DNA of 64,000 nt from Hymenobacter cyanobacteriorum (GCF_022631375.1 NZ_JALBGC010000004.1:787975-851974), one strand, 5' to 3'; positions 42,142 through 51,900 are shown, counted from the stretch's first letter. Translations and numbers: made by a program. The notes: generated from the letters alone by a model not told the origin.

Positions 42142-42405
42142 ATGAAATCCGCTGCTCAATACCTCGAAAATTCTGTGTTCGAAGCCCGCCGCCCGCGCCG
42201 CGAATTGCAACCCGTAGTTGCCTACGATGCTGCCCTGCAAGCCATCGAGCAGGCCGTAGCCGATGCCGAGAAATACCGTTACCTGCTGATGCGCGCCCTC
42301 CGCCACAGCACCCCGGAAATTGCTGCGCCGGCAGCTACTTCCTTTTTCTCCGAAGAAGCTACGGTATTGCCGCTCTACCCCGGCCAGTCGCGCCAAGCCG
42401 CTTAA
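42142..42405 (+). CDS. Hypothetical helical protein, 87 aa
   Basis: 87 residues, MKSAAQYLENSVFEARRPRR start. A basic N-terminus is followed by a long amphipathic helix (YDAALQAIEQAVADAEKYRYLLMRALRH) and a tail ending LPLYPGQSRQAA. No membrane segment or signal. It stands alone between a terminator-like hairpin and a palindromic element. Codon use matches neighbours. Not recognised. Confidence 0.6.
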   Translation: MKSAAQYLENSVFEARRPRRELQPVVAYDAALQAIEQAVADAEKYRYLLMRALRHSTPEIAAPAATSFFSEEATVLPLYPGQSRQAA

Positions 42406-42416
42406 TATTTCTATCC

Positions 42417-42502
42417 GTAGGGGCGGGGCTCGCCTCCGCCCGTGGTTGAACGACTCGCATTTGAATCGTTCGACGACGGGCGGGAGCAAGCCCCGCCCCT
42501 AC
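42417..42502. repeat. Intergenic palindromic element, family H
   Basis: GTAGGGGCGGGGCT (42417-42430) and AGCCCCGCCCCTAC (42489-42502) plus an inner GTTGAACGA/TCGTTCGAC pair. Same family as 1153-1252. Confidence 0.85.
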
Positions 42503-42509
42503 ATCGTTT

Positions 42510-43934
42510 TTATCGTGCCAGATACTCGGCCAAGGCCGCCGCCTGCTGGCGCAATTCCGGCACGGCCGTCGACTCGAAGTAGGCCGGGCGGCGGCTGGGG
42601 CCGAGGGTGAACAGGCCCGGGGCCACGCGGCCATCAGCCGCCAGCAGGGCACCGTGCGCATCGGTAAGCAGGCCGAGGTGCAGCGGGTCGGGCGTGAGGT
42701 GGCCGGCTTCGCGCAGGCTTTGCACCAGCGGGTCGGCGATGCGGGCGTAGTCGAGCAGCGGCCCGGCGCAGCTGATGACGTGGTCGGCCGTGCGCCAGCC
42801 ATTGGGCACGCCGTGGGGCTTCACGCGCACCCGCAGCCGGTTGCCGTCGGGCAAAATCTCGCGCACTGTGCCAATGTGCAGGCGCACCAGTCCGGCTGCC
42901 GTCAGCTCAGCTACGGCCTGGGCATTCTGCGGCGGGCTGCGGTGGCGCGTCACGGCCCACAGCCCCGCCAGGTGCCGCAGAAACCGGCGCTGCTCGGCCA
43001 GCGGCCACGCCGCCCAGATACGGCCCAAGTCGGGCCGCAACGAGTCCAGCACCGGCCGCCAGTCGATGCCCTGGGCAGCGGCGGCCCGCAAATGGCGCTT
43101 GAAAATGGCCAGCACACCCGTTACCGTCGTTTCGCCGGCCAACTCTTGGTAAAAGTTGGGGTAGGTGGGTGCGGCCGGGCCGTGGGCGCTGGGCCAGCGG
43201 CCGTGGCGGGCTACCACGGCAATGGGGGCGCGGTGGCCATCGTGGCGCAGGGCCAGCAGCACGTCCACCGCCGTCAGGCCCGAGCCGATGAGCAACACCT
43301 CTTCATCGGGGCCGATGCGGCGGATGTTGCCCGTAGCCCAGGGGTCGGCGTGGTAGCCGGGGTGATGCAGGTAGCGGTGGTCGGGGCCGCAGGGCGGCGG
43401 GGGCGGGAAGTTGCCTAGCGCCTGCACTACGGTGTCGCTTTCGATGCTACTGCCATCGGCCAGCTGCACGCTGCGGCGGCCGTTGGGCAGGAGCGGGGCC
43501 GCTACGGCGGTGGTTTGGTGCCAGTGAATACTTGGTGGCCCTGCTTCCGGAGCCAATACTGGGCCCAACTCCTCCCGCAAGTAGCGCCCGTAAGCGGCGC
43601 GCGAAGCAAACTCGGGCACGCCGGCAGCGCTTTCGGGCTGGCGGGCGAGCCATTCGGCGAAGTGATTGGGCGCGGCAGGGTAGAGGCTGAGGCCGCCGGG
43701 CCGCACGTTGAGCAGGTATTCGGGCCGGCGAGCCGAGTAGGCCAAGCCGGGGCCGGGCACCTCGCGCGGCTCAATCAGGTGAATTTCGGCCCCGGCCAAA
43801 TGGGGCTGCTGCCGCAATTGCAGCACCAGCGCTGCGCCCGCGAAGCCGCCGCCCACAACGGTAATAACGGGACGAGCGGGTGGGTTCACGGGCGGGGGAT
43901 GGGCTGGTGTGGAGAAACGAAAAGGGTACGTCAT
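42510..43934 (-). CDS. FAD/NAD(P)-binding oxidoreductase
   Basis: 474 residues. VITVVGGGFAGAALVLQLRQ is the FAD-binding dinucleotide fold; GLAYSARRPEYLLNVRPGGLSLY is typical of the NAD_binding_9 / HI0933-YdhS-like group; EEVLLIGSGLTAVDVLLALRHDG is the second Rossmann motif, and WRTADHVISCAGPLLDYARI is the FAD-contact strand near the C-terminus. Substrate unknown; such proteins accompany hydroxycinnamate or nitrite/ferredoxin metabolism in other bacteria. The ATG at 43934 is within a family-A palindrome; GTG 43889 (VNPPARPVITVV) would be just before the fold and is a fair alternative start. Confidence 0.82.
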   Translation of the reverse strand: MTYPFRFSTPAHPPPVNPPARPVITVVGGGFAGAALVLQLRQQPHLAGAEIHLIEPREVPGPGLAYSARRPEYLLNVRPGGLSLYPAAPNHFAEWLARQPESAAGVPEFASRAAYGRYLREELGPVLAPEAGPPSIHWHQTTAVAAPLLPNGRRSVQLADGSSIESDTVVQALGNFPPPPPCGPDHRYLHHPGYHADPWATGNIRRIGPDEEVLLIGSGLTAVDVLLALRHDGHRAPIAVVARHGRWPSAHGPAAPTYPNFYQELAGETTVTGVLAIFKRHLRAAAAQGIDWRPVLDSLRPDLGRIWAAWPLAEQRRFLRHLAGLWAVTRHRSPPQNAQAVAELTAAGLVRLHIGTVREILPDGNRLRVRVKPHGVPNGWRTADHVISCAGPLLDYARIADPLVQSLREAGHLTPDPLHLGLLTDAHGALLAADGRVAPGLFTLGPSRRPAYFESTAVPELRQQAAALAEYLAR

Positions 43935-44018
43935 GCAGAGCGCAGCGAAGCATCTTTACCGCAATAGTAATTTGATTTACTTCTACGGTAAAGATGCTTC
44001 GCTGCGCTCTGCATGACC
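43929..44018. repeat. Intergenic palindromic element, family A
   Basis: CGTCATGCAGAGCGCAGCGA and AGCATCTTTACCG pair with CGGTAAAGATGCT and TCGCTGCGCTCTGCATGAC. It contains the annotated ATG of the FAD protein (43932-43934). Confidence 0.9.
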
Positions 44019-44024
44019 GGGTTG

Positions 44025-44993
44025 CTACAGGTACCGACCGGGCACCAGGTAGTTCTGCACGTAGTCCTGAATCCCGTCCTCCAGGCGCGTAAACGGCCGG
44101 TCGTAGCCAATGCTTTTGAGCTTGCTCATGTCGGCCTCGGTGAAGTACTGGTACTTATCGCGAATGTCCTCCGGCGTGTCCTTAAAGCGGATATCGGCCG
44201 TGCGGCCCAGCGCCTGGAACGTGTTCAGCGCCAAATCTAGAAAGGTGCGGGCCTCGCCGCTGCCCAGGTTGTAGATGCCGGAGTGCGTGCGGTGGTTCAG
44301 CAGGAAGAAGCACACTTCCACCACGTCCTTCACGTACACGAAGTCGCGCATCTGGCCGCCGTCGGTGTAGTCGGGGTTGTGCGATTTGAATAGCGTCATC
44401 GAGCCCGACTGCTGAATCTGGTGGAAGGCGTGTATGATAACCGAGGCCATGCGGCTCTTGTGGTACTCGTTGGGTCCGTACACATTGAAAAACTTCAGCC
44501 CGGCCCAGAAATACGGTTTCTCTTCCTGTTGCAGGGCCCAGTTGTCGAAGTCGTTTTTCGAATCGCCGTAGGGGTTGAGCGGGCGGTAGAGCGGGAACAG
44601 CGCCTCGTCCTGGTCGGAGTAGCCGAGCGTGCCGTCGCCGTAGGTCGCGGCCGAGGAGGCGTACACCAGCGGCAGATTATACTGCACGCAGGCCTGCCAC
44701 ATGCGCTTTGAATAGTTCAGGTTCAGCAGGTCGAACACGGCGGGGTCCATCTCGGTGGTGTCGGTGCGGGCGCCGAGGTGGAAAATGAACTCCACCTGCT
44801 CGTGGTGGGCGTCGAGCCAGTCGAAAAACGTTTCGCGGTCCACGTATTCGCGCAGCTTCTTGCCTTCGAGGTTGGCGAGTTTTTTCTCGATGGAGAAATT
44901 GTCGACCACAACGATGTCGTTGAAATTGGCCGCGTTCAGGCGGGAGACAAGGCAGCTGGCGATGAAGCCGGCCGCGCCGGTTACTACTATCAT
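44025..44993 (-). CDS. hldD: ADP-L-glycero-D-manno-heptose 6-epimerase
   Basis: 322 residues. SDR-extended fold: MIVVTGAAGFIASCLVSRLN (GxxGFIG type), FHLGARTDTTEMD, VYASSAATYGDGTLGYSD (Ser/Thr), the YxxxK as YGDSKNDFD, FFNVYGPNEYHKSRMASVI and FVYVKDVVEVCFFLL. The RTDTTE and GPNEYHK motifs are diagnostic for HldD/RfaD. Converts the D,D-heptose nucleotide for lipopolysaccharide core. Divergent from the BtuF-like gene with a shared 70-nt promoter region. Confidence 0.93.
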   Translation of the reverse strand: MIVVTGAAGFIASCLVSRLNAANFNDIVVVDNFSIEKKLANLEGKKLREYVDRETFFDWLDAHHEQVEFIFHLGARTDTTEMDPAVFDLLNLNYSKRMWQACVQYNLPLVYASSAATYGDGTLGYSDQDEALFPLYRPLNPYGDSKNDFDNWALQQEEKPYFWAGLKFFNVYGPNEYHKSRMASVIIHAFHQIQQSGSMTLFKSHNPDYTDGGQMRDFVYVKDVVEVCFFLLNHRTHSGIYNLGSGEARTFLDLALNTFQALGRTADIRFKDTPEDIRDKYQYFTEADMSKLKSIGYDRPFTRLEDGIQDYVQNYLVPGRYL

Positions 44994-45017
44994 GGGGCAA
45001 AAATTAGGGCGGAGGGC

Positions 45018-45060
45018 AAAGGTAAACCGCCGCGCCGCGTGGCCCGCGGGCTACCTTTGC
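45018..45060. promoter_or_regulatory. Divergent -7 elements for hldD and the BtuF-like gene
   Basis: CAAAGGTA (45018-45025, TACCTTTG on the minus strand) and TACCTTTG (45053-45060, plus) are perfect -7 matches in mirror arrangement. The plus-strand element is only 3 nt before ATG 45064, implying a nearly leaderless mRNA if used; the minus element is 24 nt upstream of ATG 44993. Clear -33 TTG elements are missing. Confidence 0.55.
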
Positions 45061-45063
45061 CGC

Positions 45064-45969
45064 ATGCGTTTCTTTCTGCTGCTTGTACCGCTGGCCCTGC
45101 TGCTGGGTTGTCATTCCGAATCCGAAAAAACGGCCCTGGTACCCGTGCGCGACGGCCTGGGCCGCACCGTGAGCCTGCCCGCCCACCCGCGCCGCGTGCT
45201 GGCCCTAGCCCCGAGCATGACCGAAATGCTGTTTGCCGTGGCCGATACCGCCACCATCGTGGCCCGCTGCCCGCAGGACAACTACCCCGCCGCCGTGTAC
45301 CGCAAGCCCGTCGTCAACAACTACCCGCTCGACCTCGAAAAGCTGGTGCTGCTGAAGCCCGACGTAGTATTCACCGTCGAAGGCATCACCTCCGTCGATG
45401 ACGCGCAGCGACTCCAGCAACTCGGTATTCCAGTGTACTACCTGCGCTTCCGGCGCGTGGAGGACGTTTTTAAAGGATTGGAGGAAGTAGGCCGCCTGCT
45501 GGGCCGCCAGCCCCAGGCCCGGCACCTCACTGATTCGCTGCGCCAGAATCTGAAGACGCTCACCAACGCGCCCATCCGGAGGCCCATTTCCAAAGTGCTG
45601 GCCATTACCTGGCAGGACCCCATTTACTGCTACGGCCAGAACACGCTGTTCACCGATGAAATTCGCATGGCCGGCGGCCGCAACGCCGTTACCGAAACCT
45701 TCCCGCAGCCCTATCCGGCCCTCACCCGCGAGTACATCCTCAAGCTGAACCCCGACGTGCTGCTCGGCGGCAGCTTCGGCAAGCTCGACAGCACCTTTTT
45801 CAAAAACTACCCCGAACTAAAGCGCATCAACGCCTACCGCAACCGCCGCATATTCCCCATCACCGGCAACCTGCTGGAGCGGCCCGGCCCGCGCGTGGTC
45901 GAGTCGGTGCGCGAGTTGCAGGGGCTGCTGAGGAAAGCAGAATCGAAACCAACGGTTTCTGCCCGCTGA
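45064..45969 (+). CDS. Cobalamin/iron-type ABC transporter substrate-binding lipoprotein
   Basis: 301 residues with lipobox MRFFLLLVPLALLLGC (Cys16). Periplasmic-binding fold of the BtuF/FhuD type: GRTVSLPAHPRRVLALAPSMTEMLFAV, LDLEKLVLLKPDVVFTVEG, ILKLNPDVLLGGSFG. Delivers cobalamin, haem or a ferric chelate to the permease encoded next, with which it overlaps by one base (TGATG). The ATPase gene is not present, so an unlinked one must serve. Confidence 0.85.
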   Translation: MRFFLLLVPLALLLGCHSESEKTALVPVRDGLGRTVSLPAHPRRVLALAPSMTEMLFAVADTATIVARCPQDNYPAAVYRKPVVNNYPLDLEKLVLLKPDVVFTVEGITSVDDAQRLQQLGIPVYYLRFRRVEDVFKGLEEVGRLLGRQPQARHLTDSLRQNLKTLTNAPIRRPISKVLAITWQDPIYCYGQNTLFTDEIRMAGGRNAVTETFPQPYPALTREYILKLNPDVLLGGSFGKLDSTFFKNYPELKRINAYRNRRIFPITGNLLERPGPRVVESVRELQGLLRKAESKPTVSAR

Positions 45970-46970
45970 TGCTGGCTCGTCGTCCCGCGTTGTGGCTCAC
46001 CCTCGGCCTGCTGCTCACGCTGGCCCTGCTGGTGCTGGGCCTGCGCGTGGGCAGCTACGCCACTTCCTACGGCTTCATCCTGAATACCTTCTGGCACTAC
46101 AACCCCGCCGACCCCGCCCAATTGGCCCTCGTCGAGCTGCGGCTGCCGCGCCTGCTGCTGGCGCTGCTGGCCGGCGCCAGCTTGGCCGTGAGCGGCTACC
46201 TGCTCCAAACCCTCGTCACCAATCCGCTGGCCGACCCTTACCTGTTGGGCACGGCTTCGGGCGCCTCGCTGGGCGCCATTGCTTCCTACGTGTTGGTGCC
46301 CTCGCTCACGCTGGCGGGCGTGTACCTGCCGCCGGTGGCGGCCCTGGCGGGCGCATTCGGGGCCACGGTGCTGGTGGTGGCGCTGGGCAGCCGGCGCGGC
46401 AAGATTCTGCCGGCGCCGCTGCTGCTGGCGGGCGTGGCGGTGGGGGCGCTGGCGGCGGCCGTGGGCAGCCTGCTCACGTTTCTGGCTGCGCCCGAGGGCA
46501 GCCTGCGCAGCGTGGTATTCTGGGCGTTTGGCAGTTTCGAGCGGGCCGGCTGGAGCGTGCTGCCGTACCCGGCGGCGGTGCTGGGCGTGAGCTTAGTCGT
46601 ACTGGCTTTTTTGCAGAAAGACCTGAACCTGCTGCTGCTGGGCGAGGAGCGGGCCGCCGCGCTGGGCCTGCCGGTGGCGGCGCGACGCTGGCTGCTGGTG
46701 GGGCTGGCGGCGGCCCTCACGGGCGGGGTGGTGGCGCTGTGCGGGCCGGTGGGCTTCGTGGGCCTGCTGGTGCCGCACCTCACGCGGGGGCTGCTGGGCA
46801 CTACGGGGCGCTACAATCTGCTGGGGTGTGCGGTGCTGGGCGGGGCCTTCCTGCTGGCCTGCGACCTGCTGGCCCGGCTGCTCTATCCGCCGGCCGGGCT
46901 GCCGGTGGGGCTGGTCACGGCCCTGTTCGGGGTACCCTTCTTCGTATATTTGCTGCGGAAAACCACTTAG
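45969..46970 (+). CDS. BtuC/FecCD-family ABC transporter permease
   Basis: 333 residues, about ten membrane helices. LVELRLPRLLLALLAGASLAVSGYLLQTLVTNPLADPYLLGTASGASLGA is the family N-terminal core, and GPVGFVGLLVPHLTRGLLG is the conserved loop contacting the ATPase; C-terminal ARLLYPPAGLPVGLVTALFGVPFFVYLL also fits. Imports iron chelate or cobalamin with the BtuF-like lipoprotein. Stop codon TAG is the first triplet of a palindromic element. Confidence 0.9.
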   Translation: MLARRPALWLTLGLLLTLALLVLGLRVGSYATSYGFILNTFWHYNPADPAQLALVELRLPRLLLALLAGASLAVSGYLLQTLVTNPLADPYLLGTASGASLGAIASYVLVPSLTLAGVYLPPVAALAGAFGATVLVVALGSRRGKILPAPLLLAGVAVGALAAAVGSLLTFLAAPEGSLRSVVFWAFGSFERAGWSVLPYPAAVLGVSLVVLAFLQKDLNLLLLGEERAAALGLPVAARRWLLVGLAAALTGGVVALCGPVGFVGLLVPHLTRGLLGTTGRYNLLGCAVLGGAFLLACDLLARLLYPPAGLPVGLVTALFGVPFFVYLLRKTT

Positions 46971-47051
46971 TTGTCAGTTGTTAGTTGTCAGTTGTCAGGA
47001 ATGCTTCATTTCCTTTCAGACTAACAACCGACAACTAACAACTGACAACTA
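46968..47051. repeat. Intergenic palindromic element, family D
   Basis: TAGTTGTCAGTTGTTAGTTG.. pairs with ..CAACTAACAACTGACAACTA. It includes the permease stop codon and ends 2 nt before the QueD ATG. Confidence 0.9.
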
Positions 47052-47053
47052 GA

Positions 47054-47467
47054 ATGATATACATCTCCCGCCAGGAACACTTCAACGCCGCCCACAAGCT
47101 CTACAACCCCAAGTGGAGCGAGGAGCGCAACCGCGAGGTGTTTGGCCCCTGCGCCAACGCCAACTGGCACGGCCACAACTACGACCTCATCGTGACGGTG
47201 AAGGGCGACCCCGACCCCGAAACCGGATTCGTCGTCGACCTCAAAGCCTTGTCGGACTTGCTGCGCACGCACATTACCGAGCAGGTCGACCACAAAAATC
47301 TCAACCTCGACGTGCCCTTCCTGGCCGGCCAGATGGCCAGCACCGAAAACCTGGCCATTGCCTTCTGGCAAATCATCGAGCGCGAATTGCCCGCCATCAC
47401 GCCCGCCAAGCTGCACTGCGTGAAACTCTACGAAACGCCGCGCAACTTCGTGGAATACTACGGCTGA
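47054..47467 (+). CDS. queD: 6-carboxy-5,6,7,8-tetrahydropterin synthase (QueD-like)
   Basis: 137 residues. FNAAHKLYNPKWS, FGPCANANWHGHNYDLIVTV (Cys nucleophile and HxH zinc ligands), GFVVDLKALSDLLR, DHKNLNLDVPF, STENLAIAFW and KLYETPRNFVEYYG are all motifs of the 6-pyruvoyl-tetrahydropterin synthase family. In bacteria it usually makes the queuosine precursor; the eukaryotic-type tetrahydrobiopterin reaction cannot be ruled out. No other queuosine gene is near. Confidence 0.85.
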   Translation: MIYISRQEHFNAAHKLYNPKWSEERNREVFGPCANANWHGHNYDLIVTVKGDPDPETGFVVDLKALSDLLRTHITEQVDHKNLNLDVPFLAGQMASTENLAIAFWQIIERELPAITPAKLHCVKLYETPRNFVEYYG

Positions 47468-47470
47468 AGA

Positions 47471-47575
47471 AGTTAAGAGTTAAGAGTTAAAAGTTATGAG
47501 TTGGGGCTTGACTGATTTTCGCTCGCTACCCTCCAGAACGAAAACTCATAACTCATAACTTTTAACTCTTAACTC
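47471..47575. repeat. Intergenic palindromic element, family E
   Basis: AGTTAAGAGTTAAGAGTTAA..AAGTTATGAGTT mirrors AACTCATAACTCATAACTTT..TAACTCTTAACT, arms about 31 nt. It fills the gap between queD and lpxB and ends 5 nt before the lpxB ATG. Confidence 0.9.
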
Positions 47576-47580
47576 AACAA

Positions 47581-48696
47581 ATGAAATACTACTTGATAGC
47601 CGGCGAACGGTCGGGCGATTTCCACGCTGCCAACCTCATGCGCGAGCTGCGCGGCCAGGATGCCGACGCCCAGTTCCGCTACTGGGGCGGCGACATGATG
47701 CAGGCCGAGGGCGGCGAGCTGGTGCGCCATTACCAGGACCTGGCCATCATGGGTTTTCTGGAAGCCGCCACCAGCATCCTCAAGTTTCGGGGCTACCTCA
47801 AGCAGTGCCAGGCCGATATTCTGGCCTACAAGCCCGATGTGCTGATTCTGGTAGACTACGCCGGCTTCAACATGCGCATGGCCAAGTTTGCCAAGGAGCA
47901 GGGCATCAAGGTGTTCTACTACATTTCGCCCAAAATCTGGGCCTGGAACCAGGGCCGCGTCGAAAAGGTGAAGGCGTACGTCGACAAGATGTTCGTCATT
48001 CTGCCTTTCGAAACGGAGTTCTACCAGAAATTCAGCTACCCCGTCGACTACACCGGCAACCCCACCGCCGACGCCGTGGCCGAGTTCGTGCCCACCGCCG
48101 ACTTCTACGAGCGCAACCGGCTGGAGCGCGACAAGCCCATCATTGCGGTGCTGCCGGGCTCGCGCAAGCAGGAAATCGAGGAGATGCTGCACGAGATGAT
48201 TGCCATTCTGCCGGGTTTTCAGGAATACCAGTTTGTGGTGGCCGGCGTGAACAACCTCGACCCGAACTACTACAAGCATTTCCACCGCAACGGTATCCGG
48301 TTCGTGTTCGACCAGACGTTTGACCTGCTGAGCCACGCCTCAGCGGCCCTCGTCACCAGCGGCACGGCCACCCTCGAAACGGCCCTGTTCGACGTGCCCC
48401 AGATTGTGTGCTACCGCACCAGCGCCCTGAGCTACGCCATCGGCAAAATGGTCATTAAGGTGCCCTACATCTCGCTGGTGAACCTGATTGCCGGCCGCGA
48501 AGTAGTGAAGGAGCTGATTCAGGGTGAGTTCACGGCCCGCAACCTGCTCGACGAACTGCGCAACCTGCTCACCGACCCGGCCTACCTGGCCCGTATGAAA
48601 GCAGGCTATGCCGAGCTGCGCGAAAAGCTGGGCCAGCACCAGGCCGCCAAAAAAACGGCCGAACTGATGGTGGGTTACCTGCGCGGTGGACACTAG
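47581..48696 (+). CDS. lpxB: Lipid-A-disaccharide synthase
   Basis: 371 residues. MKYYLIAGERSGDFHAANLM, FRYWGGDMMQAEGGELVRHYQDLAIMGF, LVDYAGFNMRMAKFAKEQGIKVFYYISPKIWAW, VDYTGNPTADAV, VLPGSRKQEIEEMLHEM and ALVTSGTATLETALFDVPQIVCYRTS are full-length LpxB motifs. Transfers diacylglucosamine from UDP to form the lipid A disaccharide at the inner membrane. Other lpx genes are not in the window. A terminator follows. Confidence 0.95.
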   Translation: MKYYLIAGERSGDFHAANLMRELRGQDADAQFRYWGGDMMQAEGGELVRHYQDLAIMGFLEAATSILKFRGYLKQCQADILAYKPDVLILVDYAGFNMRMAKFAKEQGIKVFYYISPKIWAWNQGRVEKVKAYVDKMFVILPFETEFYQKFSYPVDYTGNPTADAVAEFVPTADFYERNRLERDKPIIAVLPGSRKQEIEEMLHEMIAILPGFQEYQFVVAGVNNLDPNYYKHFHRNGIRFVFDQTFDLLSHASAALVTSGTATLETALFDVPQIVCYRTSALSYAIGKMVIKVPYISLVNLIAGREVVKELIQGEFTARNLLDELRNLLTDPAYLARMKAGYAELREKLGQHQAAKKTAELMVGYLRGGH

Positions 48697-48784
48697 TCGT
48701 GAGACCGTCCAATTCTGGAGCAATTCTGAAGAAAAAACCGGCAGGGGATAGCTGCAAATGGATTTTTACGGTTTTCTTGAATAC

Positions 48785-48816
48785 AAAACCCCGGGCCATG
48801 GCTCGGGGTTTTTTTT
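48785..48816 (+). terminator. Terminator after lpxB
   Basis: AAAACCCCGGGCCATGGCTCGGGGTTTTTTTT (arms AAAACCCCG/CGGGGTTTT) about 90 nt downstream of the lpxB stop. Confidence 0.9.
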
Positions 48817-48939
48817 GCAATAATTGCCCTCCCGGCAGCTATAATGCCTGATTTAGCCTGAGCGTTATTTAAGCTTAATAATTCGTCTGCAAGGGTTTTG
48901 CTCCTATATTTACACTTCCACCCCAATTGTTTTTTATTT

Positions 48940-51900
48940 ATGCAAGAACGTTACAATAGCGGAACAACGGCCTCGACCGGGCTAGCGGCTGCCAGCCGCC
49001 ACCTGCGCCGGACCAGCGCCCTGTTGCTGGCCACGCTGGGCCTGGCTGTGGGCGCCCGTGCCCAACAAACCTCGCCCTATTTCCGGGCCGATGCCGAAGC
49101 CCGGAGTGCGGCGGCCGTTTCGCCGCTGGCAGCCGCGCTCACCCATTCGCAGGCGCTTACGTTGGATGAAGCTGCCCTGCGCGCCGCGCTGGCCACGGCC
49201 CCCTTCGAAGGCCAGGCCGGAGCTCCGCTGGAGCTGGCCCTGCCCCGGCCCGACGGCAGCATCGCCCGCTTCGCGGTACGCGAAACATCGGTGATGGCCC
49301 CGGAATTGGCCCGCAAGTTTCCGAGCATCAAAACCTACGTCGGCGCGGGGCTCGACGACCGAACGGCCTCGCTGCGCCTCGACCTCACGCCGAAGGGTTT
49401 CCATGCCCAGGTACTGGCCGCGGGGGGCAACACCTACTACATCGACCCTGTTACCCGCACCGACACGCGCCACTACCTCGGTTTTTTTCGGCAGGACATG
49501 AACCGCGCCGCCGCTGGTGCGGTGCCCGCCTGCAATTTTGCGCCCACGGCCGAGGAACTGAAGGAAGCCCGGGTGCAGGTGGCGGCGGCTACGGCTTCGG
49601 GCAAAGCCCTGGCCAGTGGCTCGCAGTTGCGTACCTATCGTTTGGCGCTGGCTAATACGCCTGAATATGCCGTTACGAAGGGCAACACGGTCACCAGCGT
49701 GCTGGCTGCCGAGGTAACGACCCTGAACCGCGTGGTGGGCGTGTACGAGAAAGAGCTGGCCGTGCGCATGGTGCTGGTTGCCAATAACGACCAGCTTGTG
49801 TTCTTGAGGGGCATTGGCACGCAGCCGTCGCCGGCCTTCGACGACAGCAACACCAACAACGTGCTGCTGAGCCAGAACCAATCGAACATCGACCGCATCA
49901 TTGGCACGGCCAACTACGACATCGGCCACGTGGTGAGCACCGGAGGTGGCGGGGTGGCCAGCTACGCCGGCGTTTGTACCTCGACCCGCAAGGCCCAGGG
50001 CGTAACCGGCCTGCCGAACCCGGTGGGCGATGCCTTCGACATCGACTACGTAGCCCACGAAATGGGCCACCAGTTTTCCGGCAGCCACCCCTTTAACGGC
50101 AACGGGGGCAGCTGCTCCGGCGGCAACCGCAAAGCCAGCACCGCCTGGGAGCCGGGTTCCGGTTCCACCATCATGGCCTACGCGGGTATCTGCGGCACGG
50201 CCAATGACTTGCAGCCCCATTCCGACGCTACCTTTCACACGGGTAACTATCAGGAAATGCGCGCCTTTATTTCGAGCACCGCTTGCGGCACCGACTCGCC
50301 CACCGGCAACACGGCTCCCGTGGTGACGGCCCCGGCCAGCGGCAAAACCCTGCCCATCAGCACGCCCTTTAAGCTGACGGCTGCGGCCACCGATGCGGAG
50401 AACGACCCCCTGACTTACATGTGGGAAGAAATGGACCTTGGCCCGACGAGGGCGCCCAACGATGCGCAGGTGGCCGGCGAAAATGTGCCCCTGTTCCGCT
50501 CCTTTGTGCCGCTGCTGAGCAGCACCCGCTACTTCCCGCGCCTCACCGACCTGGTGAACAATACCACCGTCCTCGGCGAGCGCCTGCCTACCGTAACCCG
50601 CACCCTGAAGTTTCGCTGCACGGCCCGCGACCAGCACAGCGGCTCGGCCGGCGTGATTGGCGGCGTCGATTACAGCCCTTTCGTGGACCTGAACGTGACG
50701 AGCACCGCCGGTCCGTTTGTGCTTTCGGCCCCCAACACGGCCACTAGCTGGACGGGCGGCACCACGCAGGCCGTGACCTGGAACGTAGCCGGTACCGACG
50801 TAGCCCCCGTGAGCTGCGCCACCGTGAACCTGCGCCTGAGCCTTGACGGCGGCCTGACCTACCCGGTGCTGCTGGCTTCGGCCGTGCCCAACACCGGCAC
50901 TGCTTCAGTAACCGTGCCCAATGTGACGGCTACCCAAGCCCGCGTAATGGTGGAAGCGGCTGATAACTACTTCTTCGACATTTCGGATATCAACTTTGCC
51001 ATTGCGCCGGGCCCGGGTGCTACCATTACCGGCTTCACGCCCACGAGCGGCCCGGTTGGCACCACGGTTGCGCTCACTGGCACCAACTTCACGGGCGCAA
51101 CGGCTGTGAGCATCAACGGCACGCCCGCTACGTTCGTGGTGAACTCGCCCACCAGCCTCACGGTTACGGTGGCGGCCGGTACCACCAGCGGCCTCATCAG
51201 CGTAACCACGCCGAACGGCACGGCTGTCTCGACTACGTCGTTCCTGGTAGGCGTACCGCCCACCATCACCAGCTTCACGCCCGCCACGGGCGCGGTAGGC
51301 AGCACGGTGGTTATCACCGGCACCAACTTTACGGCGGCTTCGCAGGTAACATTTGCCGGCACCAACGCGCCGGTATACTCCGTGAACTCGGCAACCCAGA
51401 TTACTGTGACGGTACCCATCGGGGCCGTTACCGGACCCATTGCGGTGACGACGCCGCTGGGCACGGGCACCTCGGCCACCAGCTTTACCATTCCGCCGGC
51501 TCCGGCCATCACTTCGTTCTCGCCCACGGTTGGGGTGCCCGGCACTCAGGTTACGATTAACGGCAGCAACTTCACGGGCACGACGCGGGTTACTTTCAAC
51601 GGGGCGGTGGCCACGGTATTCACGGTAGTTTCGGCTAATCAGATTACCGCAACGGTACCAACTGGTGCTACTACTGGCCGGATTACGGTGACTACGCCCA
51701 ACGGCATCGCCGTTTCTGCCAGCAGTTTCACAGTACAGGTGCCAGTCATCACTTCGTTCACGCCAACCAGTGGTCCCGCTGGTACGCAGGTTACAATTAC
51801 GGGCAATTACTTCACCGGCGCTACGCAGGTAACCTTCAACGGCACCCCTGCTACCGTATTCACGGTGGTTTCGGCCACCCAAATTACCGTAACTGTGCCT

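Noticed and set aside
17404..47575. Repeat units of families D-F as a possible CRISPR array
   Set aside because: They are inverted pairs of short words with no regularly spaced unique spacers, and no cas genes are present.
48982..50637. Minus-strand reading opposite the metalloprotease
   Set aside because: Shadow of a GC-rich gene; Gly/Arg/His-rich without motif.
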